Below are positions 24,350 to 32,844 of a stretch of 64,000 nucleotides of DNA, piece by piece. The DNA is from Georgenia muralis (GTDB lineage: Bacteria > Actinomycetota > Actinomycetes > Actinomycetales > Actinomycetaceae). Below the pieces are notes generated by a model. It saw only the letters and a program-made list of their open reading frames with translations. It did no database searches and was not told the origin of the DNA. Position numbers and translations under genes: made by a program. Where the stretch lies: positions 1,798,001-1,862,000 of the forward strand of contig NZ_RKRA01000001.1 of assembly GCF_003814705.1 (NCBI RefSeq), given 5' to 3'. How positions within the stretch are numbered: position 1 is the first letter of the stretch; each line of letters opens with the position of its first letter.

Positions 24350-24784
24350 GTGTCGATGCCAACGCAAAGGCTTGATGTAAAGCAGGAGCGGGGTGCGGTG
24401 GACCCGGCAACCTTGGCGCCGGCCGCCGCGCTGTTCCATGGCCTGTCGGATCCGACCAGGTTGGCGATCTTGCAGCACCTGACGGTGGGGGAGCACCGGG
24501 TGCGGGACCTGACCGAGCACCTGGGGCTGGCGCAGTCGACGGTGAGCGCGCACCTGGCGTGTCTGCGCGAGTGCGGCCTGGTGGACTCGCGCCCGCAGGG
24601 CCGGGCGTCGATGTTCTCGCTGACCACCGCCCCCGAGCTGCTCGAGGTGCTGGCGGCCGCGGAGCAGCTGCTGGCCGCCACGGGGTACGTCGTCGCGCTG
24701 TGCCCCAACTACGGCATCGGCACCTCCGGGAACCCGGCGCCGGAAGACCTGAAGTCCCACCGCGCGGATGAGAGTGAGCAGTGA
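24350..24784 (+). CDS. cmtR: ArsR/SmtB-family metal sensor, CmtR (Cd/Pb) type
   Basis: Winged-helix repressor of 144 residues that leaves DNA on binding metal. LFHGLSDPTRLAIL opens the fold; the recognition helix LAQSTVSAHLACLRECGLV carries the Cys-x3-Cys pair known from CmtR of M. tuberculosis (Cys57/Cys61 there), and a third Cys in VALCPNYG sits in the C-terminal part as in CmtR (Cys102). This trio binds Cd(II)/Pb(II). GTG 24350 was chosen because of the promoter just before it; ATG 24356 is an alternative. It overlaps the P-type ATPase start by GTGA, forming one operon that it presumably represses. Confidence 0.87.
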   Translation: MSMPTQRLDVKQERGAVDPATLAPAAALFHGLSDPTRLAILQHLTVGEHRVRDLTEHLGLAQSTVSAHLACLRECGLVDSRPQGRASMFSLTTAPELLEVLAAAEQLLAATGYVVALCPNYGIGTSGNPAPEDLKSHRADESEQ

Positions 24785-26784
24785 GCGATACCAAGATGAC
24801 CCGGCGGGACGCGGAGGACGAGGACCACGTCGACGACGTCAACGCCGCCCGTGACGACGACGACGATGACGACGACGACGAGGACGTCGACCACATCTGG
24901 CAGGTCCGGGAGATCCGCCTCGGTGTGCTGTCCGGGGTGCTGCTGCTCGCGGGATTCCTGCTGGGCCGGGCGGGTCAAGAGGGGTGGGAGCTCGGCCTGA
25001 GCATCGCCGCCCTGGTCGCCGGTGGGGCGACGTTCGTGCCGGAGACCTTCGAGAAGCTGTTCAAGGGCAAGATCGGCGTCGACCTGCTCATGACCATCGG
25101 CGCCGCCGGCGCCACCGTCCTGGGCCAGGTCGAGGAGGCAGCGACGCTGGCCTTCCTGTACTCCCTGAGCGAGGGCCTGGAGGAGTACTCCGTCGCCAAG
25201 ACCCGCAAGGGCCTGCGCGCCCTGCTCGACCTGGTCCCGCGCGAGGCCACCGTCCGCCGCGACGGCACCGAGCTGGTGGTCGATCCCGCCGAGCTCGTGG
25301 TCGGGGACCGGATGCTCGTCAAGCCCGGTGAGCGCCTGGCCACCGACGGCATCGTCCGGGCCGGCCGCACGGCCCTGGACACCTCAGCGATCACCGGGGA
25401 GTCGATGCCGGTCGAGGCCGGCCCCGGCGATGAGGTCTTCGCCGGCGCCATCAACGGCACCGGCGCCCTGGAGGTCGAGGTCACCACCACGGCCGAGAAC
25501 AACTCCCTGGCCCGCATCGTCCACATCGTCGAGTCCGAGCAGTCCCGCAAGGGCGCCACCCAGCGCCTGGCCGACAAGATCGCCAAGCCGCTGGTGCCCG
25601 GCATCCTCATCGCCGCGGTCCTCATCGCCGTCCTCGGCGCCATTGTCGGCGACCCCGGCCTGTGGCTGCAGCGGGCCCTGGTCGTGGTCGTCGCCGCCTC
25701 CCCGTGCGCGCTGGCCATCTCCGTGCCCGTCACGGTCGTGGCCTCCATCGGGGCCGCCAGTAAGCACGGGGTGCTGGTCAAGGGCGGCGCCGCGCTGGAG
25801 ACACTGGGCACGGTGCGCACCATCGCCCTGGACAAGACCGGCACGCTGACCCGCAACGAGCCGGTGGTCATCGACGTCGCCGCGGCGCCGGGCCACACCC
25901 GCGAGGAGGTGTTGTCCCTGGCCGCCGCCCTGGAGGCGCGCAGCGAGCACCCGCTCGCCCGCGCCATCCTGGCCGCCGCCGACACCGTCCCCGCCGCCGA
26001 GGCCGTCGAGGCCGTGACCGGCGCCGGCCTGACCGGCACGATCACCGGCCAGGTACTGCGGCTGGGCCGCCCGGGCTGGGTCGAGCCCGGGACGCTGGCC
26101 GCGGACGTCACCCGCATGCAGCAGGCCGGCGCCACCGCCGTGCTCCTCGAGGTCGACGGCGCCGTGATCGGCGCGATCGGCGTGCGCGATGAGCTACGGC
26201 CCGAGGCCGCCGACGTCGTCGCCGACCTGCGCGCGCAGGGGTACACCGTCGCGATGCTCACCGGCGACAACGCCACCACCGCCAAGGCCCTGGCGGCCGA
26301 TGCCGGCGTCACCCAGGTCCACGCCGACCTGCGCCCGGAGGACAAGTCCCGCCTGGTGGGCCAGCTCCGCGACTCGGGCAGGGCCACCGCGATGGTCGGC
26401 GACGGCGTCAACGACGCCCCGGCCCTGGCCACCGCGGACCTGGGCGTGGCAATGGGTGCGATGGGCGCCGACGTGGCCATCGAGACCGCGGACGTGGCCC
26501 TGATGGGCGACGACCTGCGGCTGCTGCCCGGGGCCTTCGCCCACGCCCGCCGCACGCGGCGGATCATCCTGCAGAACGTCGTGCTGTCCCTGGTGCTGAT
26601 CGCGATCCTGATCCCGCTCGCCTTCGCCGGCGTGCTGGGCCTGGCCGCGGTGGTCCTCGTGCACGAGATCGCCGAGGTCTTCGTCATCGCCAACGGCGTT
26701 CGGGCCGGGCGGTCCAAGGACCTGCGCACCATCGCCGCCCCGACGGCGGCGCCCGCCGCGACGCCCGTCGCCGCCCAGAGCTGA
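24781..26784 (+). CDS. P1B-type heavy-metal exporting ATPase
   Basis: Inner-membrane metal-translocating ATPase of 667 residues. DKTGTLT (phosphorylated Asp near residue 350), TGES, SPCALAI in the transport helix (near 306), HP of the ATP site (EHPLARA) and GDGVNDAP are all present. The helix-6 motif is SPC rather than CPC, and helix 8 has HEIAEV, features of the P1B-4 subgroup (Co/Zn/Cd/Fe), so strict Cd/Zn specificity is uncertain. There is no N-terminal HMA/CxxC domain; instead residues 10-38 are Asp/Glu/His-rich with nine consecutive Asp. It exports toxic cations under control of the coupled CmtR-type sensor. Confidence 0.92.
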   Translation: MSDTKMTRRDAEDEDHVDDVNAARDDDDDDDDDEDVDHIWQVREIRLGVLSGVLLLAGFLLGRAGQEGWELGLSIAALVAGGATFVPETFEKLFKGKIGVDLLMTIGAAGATVLGQVEEAATLAFLYSLSEGLEEYSVAKTRKGLRALLDLVPREATVRRDGTELVVDPAELVVGDRMLVKPGERLATDGIVRAGRTALDTSAITGESMPVEAGPGDEVFAGAINGTGALEVEVTTTAENNSLARIVHIVESEQSRKGATQRLADKIAKPLVPGILIAAVLIAVLGAIVGDPGLWLQRALVVVVAASPCALAISVPVTVVASIGAASKHGVLVKGGAALETLGTVRTIALDKTGTLTRNEPVVIDVAAAPGHTREEVLSLAAALEARSEHPLARAILAAADTVPAAEAVEAVTGAGLTGTITGQVLRLGRPGWVEPGTLAADVTRMQQAGATAVLLEVDGAVIGAIGVRDELRPEAADVVADLRAQGYTVAMLTGDNATTAKALAADAGVTQVHADLRPEDKSRLVGQLRDSGRATAMVGDGVNDAPALATADLGVAMGAMGADVAIETADVALMGDDLRLLPGAFAHARRTRRIILQNVVLSLVLIAILIPLAFAGVLGLAAVVLVHEIAEVFVIANGVRAGRSKDLRTIAAPTAAPAATPVAAQS

Positions 26785-26931
26785 CGGCAGGGGGCCGGCG
26801 GGCACCGCCCGCTAGCCCCAAGAATTCCCGGCCGGGGGAGGGCCGTGGCCGCACGAGCACGGCCCTCATCCCTGCCCGGTCATCGCACACCCGTGCCGAC
26901 ACCAGCGCCGGCGCTTCACCGAAAGGCAGTC

Positions 26932-27534
26932 ATGGATCTGCTCACCCCGGCCCTGCAGGCGATCGGCCTGTTCCTGGCCACCAACATCGACGACATCATC
27001 GTGCTGTCGTTGTTCTTCGCCCGCGGCGCCGGCATGCGCGGCACCACGGGGAAGATCCTCGCCGGTCAGTACCTCGGCTTCGGCGCCATCCTCGCAGCCT
27101 CGGTCCTCGTCTCCCTGGGCGCGGCCACCTTCCTGCCCGAGGAGGCGATCGCCTACTTCGGCCTGATCCCGCTGGCGCTCGGCCTGTACGCGGCCTGGAA
27201 GGCCTGGCGCGGGGACGACGACGATGACGACGACGAGAAGATTGCCGGCAAGGCGATCAGCGCGTGGACCGTCGCCGGTGTCACCTTCGCCAACGGCGGG
27301 GACAACATCGGCGTCTACGTCCCGGTCTTCGTCACCGTGGGCACCGGGGCGATCGTGGCCTACTCGATCGTGTTCCTCCTTCTGGTGGCCGTGCTCGTGC
27401 TGCTGGCGAAGTTCGTGGCCACCCGGAAGCCGATCGCCGAGATTCTCGAGCGTTGGGAGCACGTGCTGTTCCCGCTCGTCCTGATCGGCCTGGGCGTAGT
27501 CATCCTCGTCGAGGGCGGCGCCTTCGGCCTGTAG
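26932..27534 (+). CDS. cadD: CadD-family cadmium resistance transporter
   Basis: Membrane protein of 200 residues with about five to six TM segments. It matches CadD (PF03596): the N-terminal ATNIDDIIVLSLFF with paired Asp, and the repeat-like FANGGDNIGVYVP near residue 120. The cytoplasmic loop holds a run of seven Asp (Asp95-Asp101), like the N-terminus of the neighbouring ATPase. CadD confers Cd resistance by efflux or binding. The frame extends upstream, but GAAAGG before ATG 26932 and family alignment fix the start. It is 147 bp after the ATPase, in the same orientation. Confidence 0.87.
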   Translation: MDLLTPALQAIGLFLATNIDDIIVLSLFFARGAGMRGTTGKILAGQYLGFGAILAASVLVSLGAATFLPEEAIAYFGLIPLALGLYAAWKAWRGDDDDDDDEKIAGKAISAWTVAGVTFANGGDNIGVYVPVFVTVGTGAIVAYSIVFLLLVAVLVLLAKFVATRKPIAEILERWEHVLFPLVLIGLGVVILVEGGAFGL

Positions 27535-27594
27535 CGCCACCCCGAACGGCCTGCAGACCACCCGGCGACCTCGGCGAGATCCCAAGGAGACAAG

Positions 27595-28504
27595 GTGACT
27601 CACGACCACGCACACGAGCGCCCCACCTACCGAGGGCGGTTGGCCATCGCGTTCGCGATCACTGCCACCATCCTGGTTGCCGAGGTCGCCGGTGCCTGGT
27701 GGACCGGCAGCCTGGTCCTGCTCGTCGACGCCGGCCACATGCTCGCCGATGCCGGTGGGCTGCTCATGGCCCTGGTCGCGGCCTCCCTCGCGATGCGGCC
27801 GGCCACAGCCCGGCGCACCTGGGGTTACCGGCGCGCCGAGATCCTCGCCGCCGGCGCCCAGGCCACCGTGCTGCTCGCCGTTGGTGTTTACGCCTTCGTC
27901 GAGGGCGTCCAGCGCCTGTTCGCCCCGCCCGAGGTCACCTCGACCGGCCTGCTCGTCTTCGGCGTCATCGGCCTGCTGGGCAACATCGCCTCCATCGCCG
28001 TGCTCAGCGCCGGGCGCGGCGCGAACCTGAACATGCGGGCCGCTTTCCTCGAGGTCGTCAACGACGCCCTCGGTTCCGTCGCGGTGATCGTCAGTGCCGT
28101 CGTCATCGCCCTGACCGGATGGACCCGCGCGGACGCCGTGGCCGGCATGCTCATCGCCGTCCTCATCGTCCCGCGCGCCGTGACCATCCTGCGCGAAGCC
28201 GGCAGCGTGCTCCTCGAGTCAACCCCCAAGGGCCTAGACCTGGACCAGGTCAGCGGCCACATCCTCGCCGTGCCGCACGTCCTGGGCGTCCATGACCCTG
28301 CACGCCTCCCAGATCGCCACCGGCCTGCCGGTCCTCACCGCACACGTTGTTCTCGACGACTCCTGCTTTCAGGACGGGCATGCGCCGGAGATGCTTCACC
28401 AGCTCCAGGTCTGCGTGGCCGACCACTTCCCGGTCACCGTCGAGCACTCCACCTTCCAGCTCGAACCCGCCACGCACGTCGAGCACGAGCCCACGGCGCA
28501 CTAA
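27595..28504 (+). pseudogene. CDF cation exporter (CzcD-like), single-base frameshift
   Basis: A cation diffusion facilitator is readable across two frames. The first (GTG 27595, RBS AAGGAG) has a His-rich start (THDHAHERP), six TM helices, the metal site LVDAGHMLADAGG and VNDALGSVAV, and runs to HVLGVHD. At CATGACCCTG (28291-28300) one extra C shifts the frame; after it LHASQIATGLPVLTAHVVL and the cytoplasmic domain end normally at 28504 (THVEHEPTAH). Removing one C restores a protein of about 302 residues. It is a recent inactivation or a sequencing error in the CCC run. If shifted, the TM part still ends beyond TM6 with a long unrelated tail. Confidence 0.85.
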
Positions 28505-28534
28505 CGCACCCGACGAAAAGTAAGGAACGTCGCG

Positions 28535-29035
28535 ATGACCGCCAACGCACCGGCCCGGACCGCCAGGGTGGCCCGGGCGCGCATCGCCCTTGCCGTCACC
28601 GTCGCGCTGCTCGCCGCGGTGGACCTGAGCCTCAAGGCGTGGGCGGGCGGGGCCCTGGCCGACGGTCAGACGGTGGACCTCGGGCCCCTCCAGCTGCGCC
28701 TGGTCTTCAACTCCGGGGTGGCGTTCAGCCTCGGCGCCACGTTGCCCGCCGGTGTCGTGCTTGGTGTCACCGGCCTAATTATCGTCGCGCTGGCGGTGTT
28801 CGCCTGGTGGGCTACCCGCACCGCTACGCTGCCCGCGCGGCTGGCGCTGGCCGCGATCCTGGCCGGCGCGGTGGCCAACCTGCTCGACCGCGCCGCCGAC
28901 GGGGTGGTGACCGACTATCTGCACACCGGCTGGTTCCCCACCTTCAACCTGGCCGACGTCTTCATCACCGCCGGGGCCGCGGCGCTGGTCCTGGTTAGCC
29001 TCACCGGCAGCGACAGGGCCGAGGACCCGGTGTGA
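28535..29035 (+). CDS. lspA: Lipoprotein signal peptidase (LspA) in a metal-resistance cassette
   Basis: Signal peptidase II of 166 residues with four TM segments. The conserved FNSGVAFS loop, GAVANLLDRAADGVVTDYL with the first catalytic Asp, and FPTFNLADVFI with the second are intact. It cleaves prolipoproteins after lipid attachment. An additional lspA copy next to cadA/czcD is a recurrent arrangement on metal-resistance elements of actinobacteria and other bacteria; its benefit is unknown. Its ATG at 28535 is 30 bp after the CDF gene. No lipoprotein gene is present in the element. Confidence 0.88.
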   Translation: MTANAPARTARVARARIALAVTVALLAAVDLSLKAWAGGALADGQTVDLGPLQLRLVFNSGVAFSLGATLPAGVVLGVTGLIIVALAVFAWWATRTATLPARLALAAILAGAVANLLDRAADGVVTDYLHTGWFPTFNLADVFITAGAAALVLVSLTGSDRAEDPV

Positions 29036-29051
29036 CCCTCCACGACGACGT

Positions 29052-29210
29052 GTGGCGGTCGGGCGGGCTGGCCTGGCTTGGTTCATCGTGGCGTGGCTTA
29101 GGACGTCAGCGGGCATCGACGACGTAGCCGCCGGGGTGCTGTCGAACTCCATGGCGTTGATCGGGTTCGGCGTCCAGTCGTTAAGGTCTTCGTCGCCGTG
29201 GTGGGATCTG
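29052..29210 (+). pseudogene. Remnant of a cation-efflux protein
   Basis: The + frame here reads AWLRTSAGIDDVAAGVLSNS and MALIGFGVQSL. This resembles the TM1-TM2 metal-site region of DMF/CDF cation transporters (pattern VAxxAGxxAGSxALxGFGxDS) with the key Asp changed to Gln, and breaks off at once. There is no start or downstream domain. The rest of the gap to 29511 (about 300 bp) shows no gene. Similarity judged by eye, so modest confidence. Confidence 0.35.
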
Positions 29211-29511
29211 GCGGGCGCGTGCCGGCGCGCGCGCACCGCAGCGACCGCCGCTTTGCGCCATCATGTGCGCATTCACGGCCCACCATCCCGCCGGCCACTG
29301 CTCCACTGCCCCGGCAAGTCCAGGGCGGCGTCCGCGTGCATGTGGCGGTATGTGCTAACTCATGTGCTACCGGCCCTGTAGATCGGTGAATCACGACGTT
29401 GTCATCCAGAGACCGACCCGTCCAAACCCCAGTGGTTGCGCGCCAAAACGCCGATCCGTGATCCCGCCCGTGAGGGGCTCGCGAACAGTTCGAACCCCTA
29501 CTCCGCCAACG

Positions 29512-30222
29512 CTAGCCGGCGCGCCCCCGGCGCCCGGGCGGCAGCAGTCCGCGGGCGCGAGCCTTCGCGACCCAGCCTTGGGCGGTGCTGAGTGCGACGC
29601 CGCTGAGCTCGGCCATGGTCGCCGAGGGGTTGGCGTCGCCGTTAGCTGTGAGGCGGCCGTGCTGGAGTGCGACGAGTTCGTAGAAGTCGGGGGTCTGCTT
29701 CGGGTCACCTAGTGGCTTGAGTAGGTCCCGTTCGGCGATCTTGCGGCCACTGGGTAGCTCGATCTTGCCGCCGGTGAGGGTGGTGGCTCGCTTCATGGCG
29801 AACAGGCGCTGGTTGATCGCTGCTTCGATGCGCGCGGTCGGTAGCTCTCGCAGCAGCTGGCTGGTGATCGGGTCTCCCGGGCGCCAGGGCAGGTAGACGA
29901 CGCCGGTGATGCGGACCTCCTCGGGGACGCCGAACAGCTGGCGCTGAAGCCTGAGGTACACGCGCGTCGCCGTGGCGGTGTGTTCGATGTAGCGCCAGCG
30001 GCCGTCGACGGTCTCGTTCTGCTCGGAGCCCATGCGCGCCTGGCGCTGCTCCTCGTCGACGGTCTGGTCGTCGTAGCCGAGCAGGGCGTCAATCTCGCCG
30101 CTGGCGTCATCGGCTCGCTCTCCGGGGAACCGGTTCGGCAGGTGCCAGCCGGCCGGCAGGTCGTCCTGGACGAGCAGCCCGTCGTAGGTCTGATCGCCGG
30201 TCACGCGAGGAACTGTCGGCAT
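29512..30222 (-). CDS. Element protein with C-terminal helix-turn-helix
   Basis: Soluble protein of 236 residues; family not recognised. The N-terminal two thirds are acidic then mixed (QDDLPAGWHLPNRF; EHTATATRVYLRLQRQLFG). The last 45 residues (ANPSATMAELSGVALSTAQGWVAKARARGLL) read as an HTH with PSATMAEL / STAQGWVAKARA helices. Similar proteins are commonly placed divergently from xis-int on actinobacterial elements. Here it is divergent from the excisionase across a 102-bp gap that carries repeated TGTAC-type motifs, so it may be the excision/integration regulator (inference). ATG 30222. Confidence 0.55.
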   Translation of the reverse strand: MPTVPRVTGDQTYDGLLVQDDLPAGWHLPNRFPGERADDASGEIDALLGYDDQTVDEEQRQARMGSEQNETVDGRWRYIEHTATATRVYLRLQRQLFGVPEEVRITGVVYLPWRPGDPITSQLLRELPTARIEAAINQRLFAMKRATTLTGGKIELPSGRKIAERDLLKPLGDPKQTPDFYELVALQHGRLTANGDANPSATMAELSGVALSTAQGWVAKARARGLLPPGRRGRAG

Positions 30223-30258
30223 GCAAAGCAGCGTACCGGGCCTGCGGCCCTCAACTCA

Positions 30259-30305
30259 TGTACTTGCCGCTACGTGGCTGCTGTGCTGTAATGTCGTGTA
30301 CCTGC
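30259..30305 (+). promoter_or_regulatory. Promoter/operator region of xis-int
   Basis: TTGCCG (30264-30269) and TAATGT (30288-30293), 18 bp apart, form a candidate promoter 31 bp before the excisionase ATG. TGTACTTGCCGCTAC (30259-30273) overlaps its -35 and matches 13 of 15 bases of a motif before the relaxase (24018-24032); a weaker copy TGTACCTGC is at 30297-30305. Confidence 0.45.
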
Positions 30306-30324
30306 GAGGACGTGAGGTATTGCG

Positions 30325-30579
30325 ATGGGTGAAGCGCCCGTGGTTGATCTCGCCGATCGGCTCCTGCGCACGCAAGAGGTCGCGGCATGGCTTGCTGTCT
30401 CCAAGTCGACGCTGGTGCGCTGGCGTCAGTCGCTCGAAGGTCCACAGGTCTACTGGCTCGCCGACGGCGTGCCTCGCTACCGTGCGTCCGACGTGGAGCG
30501 GTGGCTGAGTGGGCGCTCCGCCGCTCGCCCCCGGGCGCCGCGGCGTGGAGGGAGGCGTCGTGCCGGCTCGGCGCGGTGA
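30325..30579 (+). CDS. xis: Excisionase / MerR-like HTH DNA-binding protein
   Basis: Small basic protein of 84 residues. A winged-helix excisionase core lies at residues 13-62: LLRTQEVAAWLAVSKSTLVRWRQ (helix-turn-helix), then VYWLADGVPRYRASDVERWL (wing and helix), followed by an Arg-rich tail. This is the common AlpA/MerR-like Xis of actinobacterial elements, which bends the attachment site and directs the integrase toward excision. Its 3' end overlaps the integrase start by 20 bp, so the two are co-translated. Confidence 0.85.
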   Translation: MGEAPVVDLADRLLRTQEVAAWLAVSKSTLVRWRQSLEGPQVYWLADGVPRYRASDVERWLSGRSAARPRAPRRGGRRRAGSAR

Positions 30580-31690
30580 CAAGTGGGAGGGCCGTCTCAA
30601 GATCGGCGGTCAGGTCGTCAGCACCCGACGCTTCGAGACAAAGCGGGCGGCGACCGACTGGGAGCGTCGGCAGCGTAGTGCCTTCGACGAGCACGGCTAC
30701 GACCCGAGCCGGGGCAAGGTCGCGGTCGAGGTGCTGCTGAACGCATGGCTCGAGCAGCGGGAGGGGCGCGTCAGTCGCACGACGCTGAACACCGACCGTT
30801 ACCTCCTCCCGACCCGTGGCCAGGAGTCCGGCAGGGCCGGGACTGAGCCGGTCCTGCCGATCTGGTTCCGCAAGGTCCACGTCGGCAAGGTCACCGGCGC
30901 CGCGATCAGCACCTGGCAGGACGGCCTGCTGGCGCGCGGGCTGGCACCGACCTCGGTGAAGCGACACCGTGAGTCGCTGTCGTCGTTCTTCGCCTGGTGT
31001 GTCTCCGAGGGCTACATCGCGGCCAACCCGGTCAAGGCGGCGGCGCCGCCGAAGGATCGCCGTGCCCGCGAGGACATGCGCCCCCTGCCCTCGCACGAGT
31101 TCGACGCCGTCGTCGCCCAGCTCTCCGAGATCAGCGAGGTCTACGCGGACCTTGTCCGGGTGCTCGGGCGGACCGGGATCCGGTGGGGCGAAGCCCGGGC
31201 GATCCTGGTCCGGGACTTCATCGAGATGCCGATGCCCGTGCTGCACGTCGTCCGGAACCAGCCCGAAGGCACGGCCGCAGCGAAGACCCCGAAGTCGGGC
31301 AGAGGGCGACGAGTGCCGCTGCCGGACGCACTCGTGCCCGTGCTGCGTCGCTTCGCCGACGGCAAGCGCCCGGACGACCTGCTGCTGACGCGACCTGGCG
31401 GCGGCCAGCTCCACCGCTCGATGTTCGTCCGGCAGACCGGGTGGAGCGACGTCGGTCGCGGCCGTACGCTTCACGACCTGCGGCACACCGCGGCCTGCGA
31501 GTGGATCCTGCGCGGCGTACCCCTCACGACCGTCCAGGCGTGGCTTGGGCACGGCTCAATCGAGATCACCGCCCGATACCTCCACCACCTCGGCGACTCC
31601 GCCGACCGCTCCGCGCTGCAGCTGCTCAACGGCGGCTCGGCGGGGCATGCCCGACCACCGCGTCCAGCGGCCGGGGTGATTTTGGGGTGA
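30560..31690 (+). CDS. int: Tyrosine-recombinase integrase
   Basis: Site-specific recombinase of 376 residues. The N-terminal arm-binding part (DKWEGRLKIGGQVVSTRRFETKRAA) is AP2-like, then a SAM-like core-binding domain (about 85-165) and the catalytic domain with Arg in GIRWGEAR (near 208), HDLRHTAA (His/Arg near 304), WLGHGS and nucleophile Tyr340 in TARYLHH. GTG 30560 was taken since GGAGGGAGG precedes it; an in-frame ATG at 30509 lies inside xis without an RBS. Its 3' end is 89 bp from the tRNA-Pro attachment site that it presumably recognises. Confidence 0.93.
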   Translation: MPARRGDKWEGRLKIGGQVVSTRRFETKRAATDWERRQRSAFDEHGYDPSRGKVAVEVLLNAWLEQREGRVSRTTLNTDRYLLPTRGQESGRAGTEPVLPIWFRKVHVGKVTGAAISTWQDGLLARGLAPTSVKRHRESLSSFFAWCVSEGYIAANPVKAAAPPKDRRAREDMRPLPSHEFDAVVAQLSEISEVYADLVRVLGRTGIRWGEARAILVRDFIEMPMPVLHVVRNQPEGTAAAKTPKSGRGRRVPLPDALVPVLRRFADGKRPDDLLLTRPGGGQLHRSMFVRQTGWSDVGRGRTLHDLRHTAACEWILRGVPLTTVQAWLGHGSIEITARYLHHLGDSADRSALQLLNGGSAGHARPPRPAAGVILG

Positions 31691-31692
31691 TT
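31673..31692 (+). other. Paired candidate integrase arm sites near the right end
   Basis: GGGGTGATT twice (31673-31681, 31684-31692), 11 bp apart, overlapping the integrase stop, with one more copy at the left end (19392-19400). One helical turn spacing supports protein binding. Inference. Confidence 0.35.
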
Positions 31693-31732
31693 CACCGCTG
31701 CCGGAGCGCGGGCGACGCCGGCGAACGGCAAA

Positions 31733-31764
31733 GCCCCTGGTCTGCGTTACCGCAGACCAGGGGC
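31733..31764. terminator. Terminator shared by integrase and tRNA-Pro
   Basis: 14-bp perfect stem GCCCCTGGTCTGCG, TTAC loop, and its complement. It lies between the integrase stop and the convergent tRNA-Pro gene, so it probably works in both directions. Confidence 0.75.
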
Positions 31765-31778
31765 CTCACTTCTCTCCG

Positions 31779-31853
<75 letters not shown>

Positions 31854-31930
31854 GTGGAACCGGTTCAGGATAGCCGACCGGTGCCGTCGGCGTGAAACCG
31901 GCGCGGTGAGACCCACGCCACGTCCAGGTG

Positions 31931-32755
31931 TCAGCGCGGGAGGAGGGTGAGCAGGCTCGCCTCGGGCCGGCACGCGAAGCGGAACGGCGCGTACGGGCTG
32001 GTCCCCAGGCCCGCCGAGACGTGCAGCCAGGTCGACCCGGCACCGCCGGGCGCGTCCGGGCGCAGGCCCGGCCAGCCGTGCAGGCCCGAGGCCCGGCCCC
32101 GGTCCAGGTCGGAGTTGGTCACCAGCGCCCCGTAGAACGGCACGCAAAGCTGGCCGCCGTGGGTGTGCCCGGCGAGGACGAGGTCGCAGCCGTCGCCGGC
32201 CATGGCGTCCAGCACCCGGGTGTACGGGGCGTGGGAGACGCCGAGGTGCAGGTCCGCCCGGGGGCCGGGCGCGGGGAACGCGTCGCGGTCCAGGTGCGGG
32301 TCGTCCACCCCGACGAAGGAGACCGTCCGGCCACCGAGCTCGAGCGTCACGCGGGTGTTGGTGAGGTCGCGCCACCCGGCGCGGCGGAAGGCGGCGGTCA
32401 TCTCCCGCCACGGCAGCTCCTCGGGGTCCTCGTGCGCGGTGCGCGCGTCGGGCAGGAGGTAGCGGGCGGGGTTCTTCGGCCGGGGGGCGACGTAGTCGTT
32501 CGAGCCGAGCACGAAGACCCCCGGACGGTCCATGAGCGGGGCGTAGGCCTCGAGGAGGGGACCGAGGGCGTCGTCGTGGGCGAGGTTGTCCCCGGTGGTG
32601 ACGACGAGGTCCGGCTCGAGCCGGGCGAGGTCGCGCACCCAGGCGACCTTGTCGCGCTGGACCGGGGTCAGGTGCAGGTCCGACAGGTGCAGGACCCTCA
32701 GCGGCTGCTCACCGGGGCCCAGGACGGGCACGTCGTAGCGGCGCAGCGTGAACAT
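31931..32755 (-). CDS. Membrane-anchored metallophosphoesterase
   Basis: Calcineurin-like phosphoesterase, equivalent in position to Rv3683 of M. tuberculosis. Motifs in order: HLSDLH, TTGDNLAHDD, VLGSNDY (in place of GNHD), GVSHAPYTR, LAGHTHGGQ. Residues coordinate two metals. The ATG at 32755 (MFTLRRYD) gives 274 residues, but the frame continues upstream for 31 codons encoding an Ala-rich TM helix typical of the family. That extension has only a CTG (32848), which overlaps the ponA2 stop as CTGA and follows GGAGGGAG. I therefore think that the true protein is about 305 residues and starts with CTG. Confidence 0.85.
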   Translation of the reverse strand: MFTLRRYDVPVLGPGEQPLRVLHLSDLHLTPVQRDKVAWVRDLARLEPDLVVTTGDNLAHDDALGPLLEAYAPLMDRPGVFVLGSNDYVAPRPKNPARYLLPDARTAHEDPEELPWREMTAAFRRAGWRDLTNTRVTLELGGRTVSFVGVDDPHLDRDAFPAPGPRADLHLGVSHAPYTRVLDAMAGDGCDLVLAGHTHGGQLCVPFYGALVTNSDLDRGRASGLHGWPGLRPDAPGGAGSTWLHVSAGLGTSPYAPFRFACRPEASLLTLLPR

Positions 32756-32844
32756 CGACGTCTCCGCCCACGCCCACGCGAGTGCCCCGGCCGCCGCGGC
32801 GGCGGCGCCTCCCGCGACGGCGGCGAGGCGGTGGCCGACGGCGC

